Part shown: piece by piece, positions 1 through 13,000 of the stretch
Position numbering within the stretch: the stretch's first letter is position 1
Layout: each line of letters starts with the position of its first letter
Assembly (NCBI RefSeq): GCF_964355755.1
Contig: NC_092675.1
Coordinates: 5,924,312 to 5,988,311, forward strand
Length of the DNA: 64,000 bases
Source: Antedon mediterranea
Lineage: Eukaryota; Echinodermata; Crinoidea; Comatulida; Antedonidae
Direction: 5' to 3'
The notes under the pieces: model-generated
Seen by the model: only the letters and a program-made list of their open reading frames with translations
Databases searched by the model: none
What the model was told of the DNA's origin: nothing
Made by a program: the position numbers and the translations under genes

Positions 1-1561
1 AATCGGTATTATGTTTTACAATAACGTTCAAAATATATTTTCGAAAACTCAACGTATGCACATGAAATATGAAAAATACAAAAATATATTGTTAACTTTA
101 TAATAAACAGATTGGAAAATATCGCTTGTAAAATTTAGCAAAAAAAAAGGTTTGTTTCTACTTTTCTACTATAGCCTACTGTAATAACTGTTGTATAAAC
201 TTGTTTTAATTGTTTACCCCCTTATGAAAATATTTAGCAAGCAACAATTATTGCAGTGACTGAACCAAACTAAAACGTACATTATTGCAATGAAAGTTTT
301 ATATTTGTTATCACTAAATTGTCCCCATTACTAAATATACTCTCACTCTCACTTTAATTATTATGCAAAAACAAAGACTTATTTGGCTATTATAGTATTA
401 AGGGCGGCAATAATGTACTAATGTTTAAAACTAGTTTTTATAAGTTATACAATCCAGGTCTATACTACTTTCGTATGGTGCTTTATAGGTTTTTCAGATA
501 GGCCTAATTCAAGTTATGCAGTTTTTGCATGATATTTTTCTATGTTAATGTGTTGATGTTTGTGTGTACTTTTTATACTGATTTTATGTAAATGCAATAC
601 TGTATTTTCAACTTCTGCTGCTTTTTGTATATATTATTATGTTTTTTTATACCGAAATAAATAAATAAATAAATAAATTTATTATCTCAACCTCCCATGT
701 TATATTGAATGCAAAGAAGAAATACATTCTTTAATTAAAATCCAAGAAAATGTAAGTTACCTAATCCTTTTTTGCAAACCCAAGAAAAATGTCATTGAAC
801 TGTTTAGCTCTTGGCTGCTTAATTGTGTGTTATGCTATATGCATAGTGGTTTTTAGTAAACCAGAAATTAACCTTCAAAATGTAAAATATTATAAAGCCG
901 GAAGAATAAATTATTTTACTCGATGCATTCTTCCAAACACAAGAAAATGTACTTTATATTTTAAGATTGATCAAAATGATTTAATAACCAATTAAGTAAC
1001 CAGTGCGTTTATAATTATAAAAACCACTTATACTCATAATATGTCATATTTATGAAAATATTGAGTGATCGAGTGTTTTAAATAATTAAATTTAAATAAA
1101 CTAAAACTTAACTGACTTTTGGCCTGTGTTTTTGCTGTTTTGCAATATCGTTTATTGTGTAAGACTGTAGCCTATGATTCATGCCTCAACACGTACTTCC
1201 TCTGCCTGCTGCTCGGTGAATCCTAAGTGGATTTCGAAATTTTCTAATTATCGTAATGAGCAATCGGTAAAAACTGGTTTTATCCTGAATATAATATATA
1301 ATATTTAGTCTTTTACTAAAAACATGTGGAGTTTTTAAAAGATTTTTTTGTAATAGTAATATAGGACATTGTATTTACTTTGTTATTAATTAGGCCTATT
1401 TTTAATTTAATATAACAAATGTTAACGGAACTTCTAGTCTTCCAGTTTTTCAGAAATTAGTATTTTAACTAACAGTCAGATGTATATATTGTTTGAAGGT
1501 TTGCATGGCGAAATCAAATGTTGATATAAAGTTTGCGGTATACCACGTATAATTACTTCTA
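1..1561. other. AT-rich intergenic DNA, no gene seen
   Basis: No open frame here looks like a conserved protein. A 68-codon frame at 789-995 has no recognisable domain and no splice context. An (AAAT)n run at about 655-680, preceded by a T-rich segment, resembles the 3' tail of a LINE on the plus strand, but there is no coding sequence beside it to confirm this. Confidence 0.4.
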
Positions 1562-1656
1562 AAAAGAACTGTTGAGTTTCTCGACGTTTCGATCAATATA
1601 CTTTGATCGTCCTCAGGAGTATTGATCGAAACGTCGAGAAACTCAACAGTTCTTTT
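1562..1656. repeat. Perfect hairpin with hammerhead-like core
   Basis: The arms 1562-1598 and 1620-1656 are a perfect 37-bp inverted repeat around a 21-nt loop. Read on the minus strand, the loop and inner arm contain CTGAGGA, a short GATCAA/TTGATC stem, then GAAACGTCGAG. This is the order of a hammerhead ribozyme core (CUGANGA, stem II, GAAA) of the kind known from Penelope-like elements and retrozymes. One extra C lies between CTGAGGA and the stem, so the core is not canonical. Self-cleavage is inference only. Confidence 0.7.
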
Positions 1657-2503
1657 CAAAACTAATCAGATTTATGCTATTAAAACATCCCCATACACAG
1701 TATACAATAATTTCAAATATTATATAAACCTATAATATACTTATTAAATAAAGCAAAGATTTATCCTAAACCGTCCAGCGATGTGATGTACTGAGATATA
1801 TAATTATAATATACTTTATAAGTGCGATAGCGAAATTTATTAAAACTAATCATAAACTAAACATTTATAATGGATACAAACTTTTCCTGATTACAAATAT
1901 TTTATATCTGTATCTGTTTGTAATATAATCCGCTACCAAAACAATACCAGCTAGTATCGTAAAGTATTAATTTCAAAATAGACAAACGTTAATGGATTTT
2001 AAAAGTGAACATTTTTTTACAAACTATTATGACCTTGGGTATTTTCAGTATTCACAAGATCCGGATGCATTAAGGCCACCGACGTTCACATTATTACAGA
2101 TCATATACTTATTTTTAAACGATAATTTAATATCAATGATTTCCGGATCTCACTATGGAAAACTGTTACTTGGGTAGGCCTAACTTGAAGGTGATTGGCT
2201 AATATGTTGCACTTTAAATAGTTGCCTAGGCATCGTGCTGTTTCTCTCTTCAAACTGCTAATAATAGTTATATTTATTTTACCCATTTGAATTTCTTAAG
2301 TTTTAAGTCCGCGACGAAAGAGTTCTGAGGTCAGCTGAACTCTTTTTTCCGTCCTGCACTAGGCATCAATTAACATTAACATAAGTTAGCAAATACTGAG
2401 TAAATTCACCGTTTGTGGAAAGTTTCTAATGTATGCGTTTTAACATATTCAATGAAGCTTTCGTTTTCTAAATTGTACTTTATTTTGGAAATGTATCGTA
2501 AAA
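1657..2503. other. AT-rich intergenic DNA, no gene seen
   Basis: Only short frames without recognisable domains occur here. An imperfect inverted repeat near 2314-2356 pairs GACGAAAGAGTTC with GAACTCTTTTTTCCGTC and may be a small fold-back element. Confidence 0.35.
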
Positions 2504-2680
2504 GGTCTTTCACACCTTTTTCGGCACGGTTCCGGTCCGGCGCCGGAAAATCCAATCGTCAATGTTTCGTTTTCGTGGCTACAAACATGGCGCATTGATT
2601 GGCACAAGCCGCATGGAGCGTCGTGAAAAGGAAACATTATTCGCCGGACCGGAACCGTGCCGGAACAGGTGTGAAAGACC
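2504..2680. mobile_element. 177-bp MITE with GC-rich terminal inverted repeats
   Basis: The ends are near-perfect inverted repeats of about 38 bp, beginning GGTCTTTCACACCT on the left and closing AGGTGTGAAAGACC on the right, and they contain CCGGTCCGGCG. The interior pairs with itself too (CCAATC with GATTGG). No coding capacity is seen, so it would depend on a transposase made elsewhere. A separate 26-bp palindrome (2679-2704, CCAGGGAAGA and its complement) overlaps the right end. Confidence 0.75.
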
Positions 2681-2739
2681 AGGGAAGAGTTAATTCTTCC
2701 CTGGAAAGTTCTAAAATAGATCAACAGTCCTGACCTTCT

Positions 2740-3560
2740 CACACGTACATTATAGGAATTATATGTAAAATTTATGTCCAGATTGTTTTTTATTGTTTCA
2801 GCAGCACATAAATAACTATGTTCGACTCTAATTGCTTAAAATCTTTGTATCGACTTTGTATTTCTTAATTAATTTAAAACTGAGTAACCTGCAATGTATA
2901 GGCCTACTGGTCCTTGGGTCAGTAAGCTCCTGACAGAAAATTTCGTGGACTACAGTATAATAAAGCATTGGGTTCCTACCACCGTATTTATTTACTATTT
3001 TCCCCACATTTCTATTTTTACATTTTTTTTTCTGAAGCCTCCGTCCAAAAAGTCCCAACTTAACATCCCCCATGTTCCAATAAATTACTAACGGTAAATT
3101 GTAATCAATTAAATTCGTACGTCCAGGACTTTAAATTAGAAACATCCATTACACAATCCGGGTTGTTGTCTGAAATTGCAAAATGATTTCCTATTTATTT
3201 ATTCTCCTAATAATCAAATTTTAGGTACAGCAGCAAACATATCATTTATCCGGGTTAGGTAAAATGCATTATACAGTACTGTAACATTACCGTAGTGGGC
3301 GTTGTAGTCAATTTTGAAAATCAATCATCAGTGGAATGCCGTTATGGCGTTTCATACCGACATAAATAAAAACAAACAAAACGTGCAGTGAGTGGATGGA
3401 AGGTCTATGGTCGACATCATCAAGAAAAGCCCTAAAAACTAATAATTATACGTAATAAGTAACGTGTGTTTAATTACGATTTTCTTGATAACTGTTCTAT
3501 TGAAATATGCTTACGGTTGAAACTAAACTAACCATAACCATAAATGATACCTGTTTAGTT
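2740..3560. other. Intergenic DNA, no gene seen
   Basis: Short opposing frames at 2828-3091 overlap each other and carry no recognisable domain. I see no splice-flanked exon and no RNA gene. Confidence 0.35.
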
Positions 3561-3990
3561 GGTCTAGCCTAGCTAGGCTTAGGCGTCCAGAGCAGGAGGA
3601 GGCTCTTTTCTCCTCCTCTCCCGGACCCCTCTCTGACCTGCCAGGAGAGCTTCAATATGAATTTGGCCCAGGCCTAGCCCAAGATTATTATTATTAGGGT
3701 AATAATAAATATTAATTACAAATGAATACCTACCTTTTTTAGGCTAGCTAGGCCTACTACTAGATAGTACTAGTAGTAGCCTAGTTAGTTAGTATAGTAG
3801 GCTAGTAAGTAAGTCAAAAAAGTTAGTCCTACTCCTACCTATTTATTTAAACGTTTCTTTTTGTATTTCTTTAGATAATACCAGCTAACTAGGAAAAGGC
3901 CTAGATAAGATAAGAGGCTACGCCTGCGTACAACATCTACTAGTAGGTCTAAAAGGCATACATTTTAACGTTTACGCACTATGAATCATC
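3561..3990. repeat. CTAG/AGGCCTA-rich tract upstream of NAGLU
   Basis: This low-complexity stretch is dominated by CTAG, AGGCCTA and TAGTAG words, with a GC-richer pocket and a GAGGAGG/CCTCCTC hairpin at about 3595-3625. It ends about 20 bp before the NAGLU start codon. Comparable tracts lie near the starts of the two other plus-strand genes, which makes it a candidate promoter-proximal sequence. No TATA box is evident. Confidence 0.45.
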
Positions 3991-4007
3991 TAGCCTAACT
4001 ATAAATA

Positions 4008-7000
4008 ATGCATCAACTGCAAGGTAAATTGTGCTTTCTGCTGGTCTTTGTAATTTTACATGCGGAAAATGGTAAGTATTTAAGTCAATCTAAATATGTA
4101 CTGAGATCATAGTAGTATTTTTTTTTTTAATTAAGAACTTAAACATTCATTAAAATATTTTTATTTCTATTTTCAAGGAAATTCATTTGAAACAATACAT
4201 TTTAAAAGTAAAACTGCAATTAATGTACAAACATCAGCTGCATACGATGTCATTTTAAGAATCCTTCCACCAAACACTGCAGCACAGTTTAAAGTCTCTG
4301 TCAATCCTGACATTGGCCCGTCTCACCTCACAACTTACAAGGTAAAAGACTCTTCTGTTATAAGATCTGACATCAACAGGTGATTGTTCTTGCAATGTCA
4401 TTATGAAAGGGTCTTTCATAGAAGCACAATTTACACATTAGTAAACATAAATTGTTCAGCTCCAAGTTCGGCCGCCGTCTTGCTTGAATTCCACTAAATT
4501 CAATCCATGGGCTAAAGTAAAAGAGAAATTAATGAATCACATTTCATAAATCGAAATGAAAACTCATTTTTTCTTTTCTCTTTCTTTTTCTTCTATATTG
4601 AGAAAAATTAAAAAGAATACTGATGTAACTTTTTTAATACACTTATTGTATTTTACCTATAAAACAGAAAGAAAGGCCAAATTTGATAAGAGTGTATGTG
4701 CCAATATAAGCAATTATATTATTTTTTTTAAAGATATCTCTTTTAACCATATTATAGTACATACATGTTATAAACAAATTTTTTTAAACATTTTTTTTTA
4801 ATTTAATCTTTCTATGTCTTTGTCATGGAATGGAATACTGAATAAAAGTGGGCTAAACCCACGAAAGAGAAAAACAAATTTAATCCATGTCCTCTTTTTC
4901 TCTTCCCTTCTACAACTGAAAATGAAAATTGATGAGTAATATATATTCAAAGATGTCACTCTGTGAGCTAGATTTAAAGCCCAGCATTTGATTTAGTACC
5001 GATGCCAATGTATATATAATTTTGTTATAATATTATTTTACAACTTTTTTTTTGCAGTTTTCGTCTGATGGCAAGATAGTTTATATCACTGGTACATCAG
5101 GTGTAGCAGTTGTTTGGGGATTCCATCACTATTTAAAACACTACTGTAATTGTCACATCTCATGGCAGGGGAGTCAACTAGATCTCCCTTCACCTCTCCC
5201 AGTTGTCAGTCCAGAAGTCTTAATAACAAGCTTAAATCAGTATGTAAATTTTGCTGCAATGCCTTTTAGTTTTATAGCTTTATGAAATTCATTGACAATT
5301 TATAGCTCACAAAAATAAATATACTAGATGAAGAATCAATGACATCGCAAAAAAAAATGATGATAGATAATTTATTTCAATATTATATACATGTATGAAC
5401 AGCTCCTATAATTATGCTGTTTATAATCGGAGCGCAATTGTGTTTGAAATATGTAAACATGATTAAATTTAATAGGCTAATTAAACCTATTTTATCTACA
5501 AGTAACCCATTTACACCTTGCTGGAGAGAGGCAAACGTAAGAAAAATGTCTTTCATAAGGGCACAAGTATTGCGATGAGCGTTGTTACTGAAAATCCAAC
5601 ATAACTTTACCACATGACCTTACATGATTCAAAATTTAAGGCTGGAAAATTCAAAGTACATACGGATGCAGTATACACAAACTATTTGTCATTTTGAAAA
5701 ACAAAACACCCTTAAAATCGTAATGAAACAGGTAACCATAATATGATTAATATTTTGTTGTTCCTGCAGCTTTTGATAGAATCTGCACTGCATTAATTTA
5801 ATGTCATTTAATTGAATAGAATATGACTTTGCTTTTCATTTATAAACCTAGGGTACGCTATTATCAAAATGTTTGTACTGTCAGTTATTCGTTTGTGTTC
5901 TGGAACTGGACAAGATGGGAACAACACATAGATTGGATGGCCCTGAATGGTATCAACCTACCGTTGGCATTCACAGCACAAGAGAGCATCTGGCAACGAG
6001 TCTATCTAAAAATGGGCTTAACTCAGCAAGACCTAGATGAGCATTTTGCTGGCCCAGCATTTTTAGCATGGTAAATACATCTAATACTGAAATTCTAAGT
6101 ACAGTATTACTATTCCTACTACTACTACTACTACTACTACTGCTATACTACTACAATACTACCAAGTACTACTACTACAACTACTACTTACTACTAATAC
6201 TACTACAACTACTACTACTTGTACTACTACTAGTACTACTACTACTTGTACTACTACTACTGCTGCTACTAATACTATTACTACTACTACTTGTACTACT
6301 AATACTTGTACTACTACTACTTTATTACTACTATACTATTACAATATTACCAAGTACTACTACTTTACTACTACTACTACTACTACAACTACTACTTTAC
6401 TACTTACTACTACTACTTGTGCTACTACTTGTGCTACTACTTGTACTACTACTACTTGTAGTACTACTACTACTACTTGTACTACTACTACTACTACTTA
6501 CTACTACTACTACTACTATACTATTACAATACTACCAAGTACTACTACTGGACTGCAGTACTAAAGTACTGTATGTAAGTGCCTAAAATAGTAATGATTT
6601 TTATTTCACCAGGAGTAGAATGGGCAACATAAATGCATGGGGTGGACCTTTATCATCACATTGGCACACATTTCAACTTGACCTTCAACATAGGATTCTG
6701 AAACGAATGCGTTCTCTTGGCATGATGCCAGTTTTGCCTACTTTTGCCGGACATATACCAAATGCAATCACAAGGTACGTCCAAACTTTTCTAATATCAT
6801 AAAAGGAAAATCAAGGTACACTAGTATACAAATAAAGCCCTGTCTACACTATCAAACTAGTTTGTCGAAAAAAATGTTTGATGTGCCCAAATATTTATAG
6901 TGATATTCCCAAATATGGTAGTGATATGACATTATCATGTCCAAATATTTGATCACATTTTTTTGTCACATAAAGTTTGATAGTTTAGACAGAGCTTAAT

Positions 7001-10000
7001 GAATTTTTATGTGTGGCATGGTACAAATAAAGGCATGGCGTGAATGATGGAAGGTTATATTTGTATTTAATTTATAGCTTTTCATCATACATACTATTGC
7101 ACGCTATGTGACCCACAATCATCCAATCAAATGACAGGATTTTTATTTAGGTGTTATATAAACCTGAATATTGCATTATTAAATTAAACTTTCCAGTATA
7201 TTTAGCACCAATTAATTATTATTGTTATTTTATTTTAGATTATTCCCAAATGCTTCTGTTACAAGATTAAGAAATTGGGGCCACTTTAGTGACCCTTACT
7301 GCTGGTAATTTTTATTTTATTCCTTTCAGCAAAACATTACATAAAATTAAACATTCAACATAATTAAAGTGGATTTCTGAGGAAAGTCAAGTTTACGCCA
7401 CTATCACCATATATATGTTGTTATTTTGATTTCATTGAAGAAGAACAACAACAAAAGTTCATAATACCGTATATCCTCTGGTATAATCTCACCCACATAG
7501 AACATAAATTGGGTCCGACTATACCAGGAAAAAAAATGAGTGGTAAAGCATTTCTTGTAAAAACTCATCTAACTGGCTAGAGAGAGGCCTACATCCAGAC
7601 CAAATGTCAATACTGGGACTATACCCTGGGGATGCCTGTTTGTGAAATCAGAGGAAGAGGTGGGATTAAACCAGAAGTGGGATGTTACCTGAGGATATAC
7701 CGTACATACATGAATACAACAACATTTACTTGAAAAAGTTATTGCAAAAAATTAATTATAAACTAGATATACAATAAATCATCAATTATTACCCCTGTAG
7801 TTGTACAGTATTACATTCCTGTATAGAATGAAACAATTTTGTTTGAAGGTAAAATTACTTTTCATGTTTTATTTATTCCAGCACATACTTACTCGATTCC
7901 CAGGACCCATTGTTTAAGCAAATTGGTACTGCTTTTATTAAAGAAGTAAGTTTAACAGAATATAGTTTTTGATACATTTTTATGTCTTGGTGTGAGTTTT
8001 ACTGTTATTGACATAATTTCTGAAAAACTTTTGAAACTAAAGTTGAACTGATATATGTTGAGATTTTAAATGTTTATTTTTGATCAAATCTTTGTTTTAG
8101 ATGATTGAAGAATATAATGGAACTGACCATGTTTATAATGGTGACTTGTTCAATGAAATGACTCCATCATCAAGGTATTATAATGTTTTTAATGGCGACA
8201 TTTTCAATGAAATAATTACGTAATCGTAAAGGTATTATATTACAGTAAAACTCCTCCTTTGGGACACCCCTATTAAGGGGATACTTTTATGTGAAATGAA
8301 CGAGGGGATATATATTTCAACACCATGGCTAACCCCTATTTAAGGGACACCCCTATGGGGACACTTCCATGTGAAATGAACGAGGGGATATATATTTCAA
8401 CACTATGGCCAACCCCTATTAAGGGGAAACTTTTATGTGGAATGAACGAGGGGATATATATTTCAACACCATGGCCATCCCCTATTTAAGGGACACCCCT
8501 ATTAAGGGGAAACTTTCATGTGAAATGAACGAGGAGATATATATGTCAACACCATGGCCAACCCCTATTTAAAGGACACCCCTATTAAGGGGATACTTTC
8601 AAGAATTACACCTACACATAAATGTGTCTACTTTGTATGTATATTTTGGACATATATCTGGGCATTTAAAATTCACCATTTAAAAAAAGAGTCGAGGAAT
8701 AATTGTCTGGAAAGCTTGTAGATTGTGTAATTTTCTCATTTTTTTCAGCATTTTTTTTACAATTCTCATAATTTAATGTTAATATTATTCCCTATCAAAT
8801 ATAACACAATTATTATGTACAAGCTGATCTATCTGGGCATTTAAAATTCACCATCTAAAAAAGAGCCAAGGAATAATTGGATCTCTGGCAAGCTTGTAGA
8901 TCACATAATTTTCTCATTTTTTCAGCATTTTTTTTACAATTCTCATAATTTAAAGTTAATAGTATTATTAAATTATTATTATTCCCTACCGAATATTATG
9001 TACAAGCTGATTTTATTATAATTGTGATAGTGTGTTTCATGGTTCAAGTTCCAAGAATGCTTCAGACTAAACAGGAAATTATTCTTACTGAATTAATTCA
9101 TAAACTTAATAGATTGAAGCTTAAAATATTCCCAAATGGAATAATGAAATAACCTTCTGTATTAAAAACTTAAGTACCAATAAATATAGTTTTGTAAAGT
9201 AACCTCCCCTAAAAGGTCATGTGGTTTCTTAAGATGTATTGTCCCCCAAAAACATTAAAAAAAGAAGATTAATTATTAATCAGACTTTCAATATGTTATT
9301 TTGTAGTTCTAATCAAGTTAATCACTTCCATAGAAAAAAATAAAAACAATAATGTTTTCACTTGTAAAATGACAAAATAAATAATTAAATTCAACCAAAA
9401 ACCCTATTGGCTGGCAGCTAATTTGACCATTTTTTGCTTTAAATTACAGTTTTTTCAGGTAAATACATTTTCGATTGAATTTTTTGTCAAATACCTATTA
9501 TGTTACATTAAATGGCATATTCAACAACAATTTTATTAATAATTATTTTTTCAGAGGGACAATACATCTTTAGGCATTTTTAGCCACATTCCTCATTCAC
9601 ACTTATATATTACTTCATAATTATATCTCATAACTTTCTATGTTAAGGGAACGTCCTTAGAATTTAAAAATAGTTGTATATATTGTAAATACTACTTATT
9701 AAGGAAAATCCTTTTATGGGAAATATCTTGCCAAATTGTCATTGAAAACCAATTTTTTATGTTTTCGGTTTTTTTCACATTAGAAAAACACTATGAACTG
9801 TTAAATATATTTTATTTCATTTATTTATTTATATCAATTTTGATTTCAGTGACCCAGATTATCTTTCTGCAGCTAGCCGTGGTGTTTATGATACGATAGC
9901 AGCAGCTGATTCTGGGGGTGTGTGGTTGATGCAGGCATGGTTATTTACTAAAGGAACATTCTGGACTCATGAAGCGATTAAAGCCTTCCTTGGTGGTGTA

Positions 10001-13000
10001 CCAAAGGTAAGGTTTTGGTAAAAGGCTATTTTTATCCCTCTTACCGTATTGTTTCTAATAAACGCCCCGCCCATAATAAATGCCCCCTCTGAGGTTTTTT
10101 CCATATTGTAATGCAAATAGAATTGCATGTGTATCCTGTCCTTAGATTGGTATTAAAGGGAAATATATTTATTTCACCCACTAGCGATGGACTTATTGCT
10201 GTTCAAATAACTAGCAAACAGGATATGGCCTAGATATAGCTTGCACATTAACTTGTTTTTCAACAAATAAACTTGTTAACTGTTTTAAAGCAGCCTGTTT
10301 AGGTTATTTTTTGGTGTTAAAATTTACCTCCAATAAACGCCCCCCCCCCCCCCTTTTTCTGAAAAAATGCAACGCCCCCGGGGCGTTTATTAGAACCAAT
10401 ACGGTATATGTTTACATCTTTTTTCAGTAGTAAATTAGATGTAAACATTAGATTATATAAACTTTATTCGTCAAATATGTAAACAAAAAATTGGCAAGAT
10501 ATTGGGCCTTAATTGACAATACAATAAATACATCTCAAAATACATAATGAGATAATTATAAAAAACTAAATATGTTAAATTGCAATAAAATTTCAAGTTA
10601 CCATACCATTATTGTTTTACCATAAGATATTGATGTACATTTAAAATACCTACAACCAATCCAATTACAGAACGTTTTACAATATGAATTGTACTGGTTT
10701 ATTTTGTGTGATTATTACAGTAACGAATAAAATACTGTAGATGTGGGGTAGAGAATTAAAATGTATGATTTATTCATAGGGTAAGCTTATTTTACTTGAT
10801 CTTCAAGCAGAGAGCCAGCCAGTGTACAACAGAACCAGCTCATTCTTTGGTCAGCCCTTCATCTGGTCTATGCTGCATAACTTTGGAGGTAACCATGGCA
10901 TGTATGGCATGCTAGATGCTGTTAATCAGGTATTGGATGTTTAATACCCTTTTAACATCTTCATAAATTGTAAAAAGTTGTAACCATGTTTGATCTCCCG
11001 ATTTATTACATGTTTTCATATTCACAAACCATTAGAAATCTTGGAAGAAGGCATAGTTGCGCGATATTCGATTATTATGATTAGTTAGTTTAATACCAGG
11101 ACAATACACGAACTAGCAGACATCTTAGAACAAAAAAAGACATGCCTCTTGCCGGTGTGTTTTTCTCCCAAGATTTCACCGGAGTCCCATGTGAAATCTC
11201 AGGAGATTTTCCAGAAAATTGTTTTCACACTACGGAAACCTTTTAACAAGTTGTTACTTTTTGCAAATATGAAAAGGGTATAAGTGTACAGAAAAATGCA
11301 AGCTATATGGCCAATATGAACCTGTAACAATTTATAGGTCATCATCATTGAATCGCCGTACAGCCATCGCCGTAAATTGCTGTGACGTCACAGATGTATC
11401 GCAAAATCTACTTAATGAGTCCAGATAAGCAAAAGAAACAATAAAAAAAATTAACATTTAAATTTTGTACGATTTATTTACAAATTGTGTTTAATAGAAA
11501 TTTTCCCGGTTTGCCTGACTTTGCCAGAGAACTCATGACGTAAATTTTGCGATGCACATGTGATGTCACAGCAATTTACGGCGACGGCAGTACGGGGAGC
11601 GTGTGCGGCAATATCCTTAATCTCGCGATCGTTCTGAAATCATATGTACACCCCTAATACGTGGTTAAAATATGGTCCTCGGTCAAGTTGTCCTTTAAGG
11701 ATATAAATATTCATATTTGTTTTAATTATAGGGACCATTTGATGCGATGAAATATAAGGATAGTAGTATGATTGGTACCGGTTTATCACCAGAAGGAATC
11801 GATCAAAACTACATTATTTATGATTTCATGAGTGACCTGATGTGGAGGAATAAATCTGTGGATATCCAAAAATGGTATTTTAATTTATTTGTATACATTT
11901 GGTTTTAAAACATCATAAGTTTAGAAATTCTAAGAGATATACCTAATTGGCCGTTTGGTTATTTAAACATCCATTTATATTCAAATACACAATTTCTGAT
12001 GTGGTTTTAAAGTAGTTTGAAAAAATATTATTTAAGCAAATTATATTGCTAAATTTCTTTGAAGATCAGTGTTGTGAACTACACTATGCTGTGAAGTCCA
12101 CCATAGTTGTTGTTAGGGACTTTTAGATTTTTATGTCGACTGCTACCCTATGACGTCATTTTTATGATATTACAATAGTTGACTGACAAATTTGAGCACT
12201 TGTTTATTGGCATTTTGTCATTTGCTCTCTGACATGAGTAAAGTTTAAATAACTTATAAACCATTTTATACATTTTCTCAGTCAGTTCTTATTAATATTT
12301 AATTTTTGCAGGATTAAAAATTATTCATTACGGCGCTATGGATCTGAGTCCGCAAGCCAGGCTCTTTTGCTACTTGCTAGGTCTGTCTACAACTGCACAG
12401 ATGCTCATGAGGATCACTGCGCAGCCATAGTTGTCAAACGGCCTACCAAAGACATGTCATACCAAGTAAGGTTGTATTGTGTACATTTCTGAATCTTTGT
12501 GGACAAAAACGTCATCACTCTCTGACCATGAAAGATTAAACCAAAAACAAGGACTTAACGTTAGTTAGTGGTCTCTGTATAATTTTTGGCTAGTTAGGCT
12601 GTTTTAATAATAATAATATCCTGGATTTATATAGTGCTATGAAACCTCTAAAGGGCTGAACATTATTACCCTGGTCATTTATGCATCCAACATGTATGGA
12701 AACATACTACCATAATACAGCTGGTAATCAGCGCAAAGGTGTGTCTTGATCAAACCGGGTACCCATTTATACACCTGGGTGGAGAGAGGCAAACATAAGT
12801 AAGTATCTTGCCTTAGGATACAAGCAATGCGGCGAAAGTTGGATTCGAACCGCGATCTCACGATTAGTAGTCCAACACACTGCGCCACACACCCTTGCAC
12901 AATTGTTGTCTATCCACCTTTACAGAAAAAGTAGCATTAACAGAATATTTCCTTTATTATCACAATAAACCAAAAGAAAATGAGTACAGTAATGGTTGTT

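Noticed and set aside
789-995. 68-codon open frame with a hydrophobic start
   Set aside because: No homologous pattern is recognised, the composition is like the surrounding AT-rich DNA, and there is no supporting splice or promoter signal.
5240-5284. Longer NAGLU exon 3 ending at 5243
   Set aside because: Using the GT at 5244 breaks the phase with exon 4, while GTATGT at 5240 restores the conserved RYYQNVC block in frame.
6068-6586. 172-codon Leu/Tyr-rich open frame
   Set aside because: It is the translation of the (TAC)n microsatellite in NAGLU intron 4.
12834-12897. Possible tRNA gene with a perfect B box
   Set aside because: The acceptor stem does not form and the sequence continues into a repeated SINE body.
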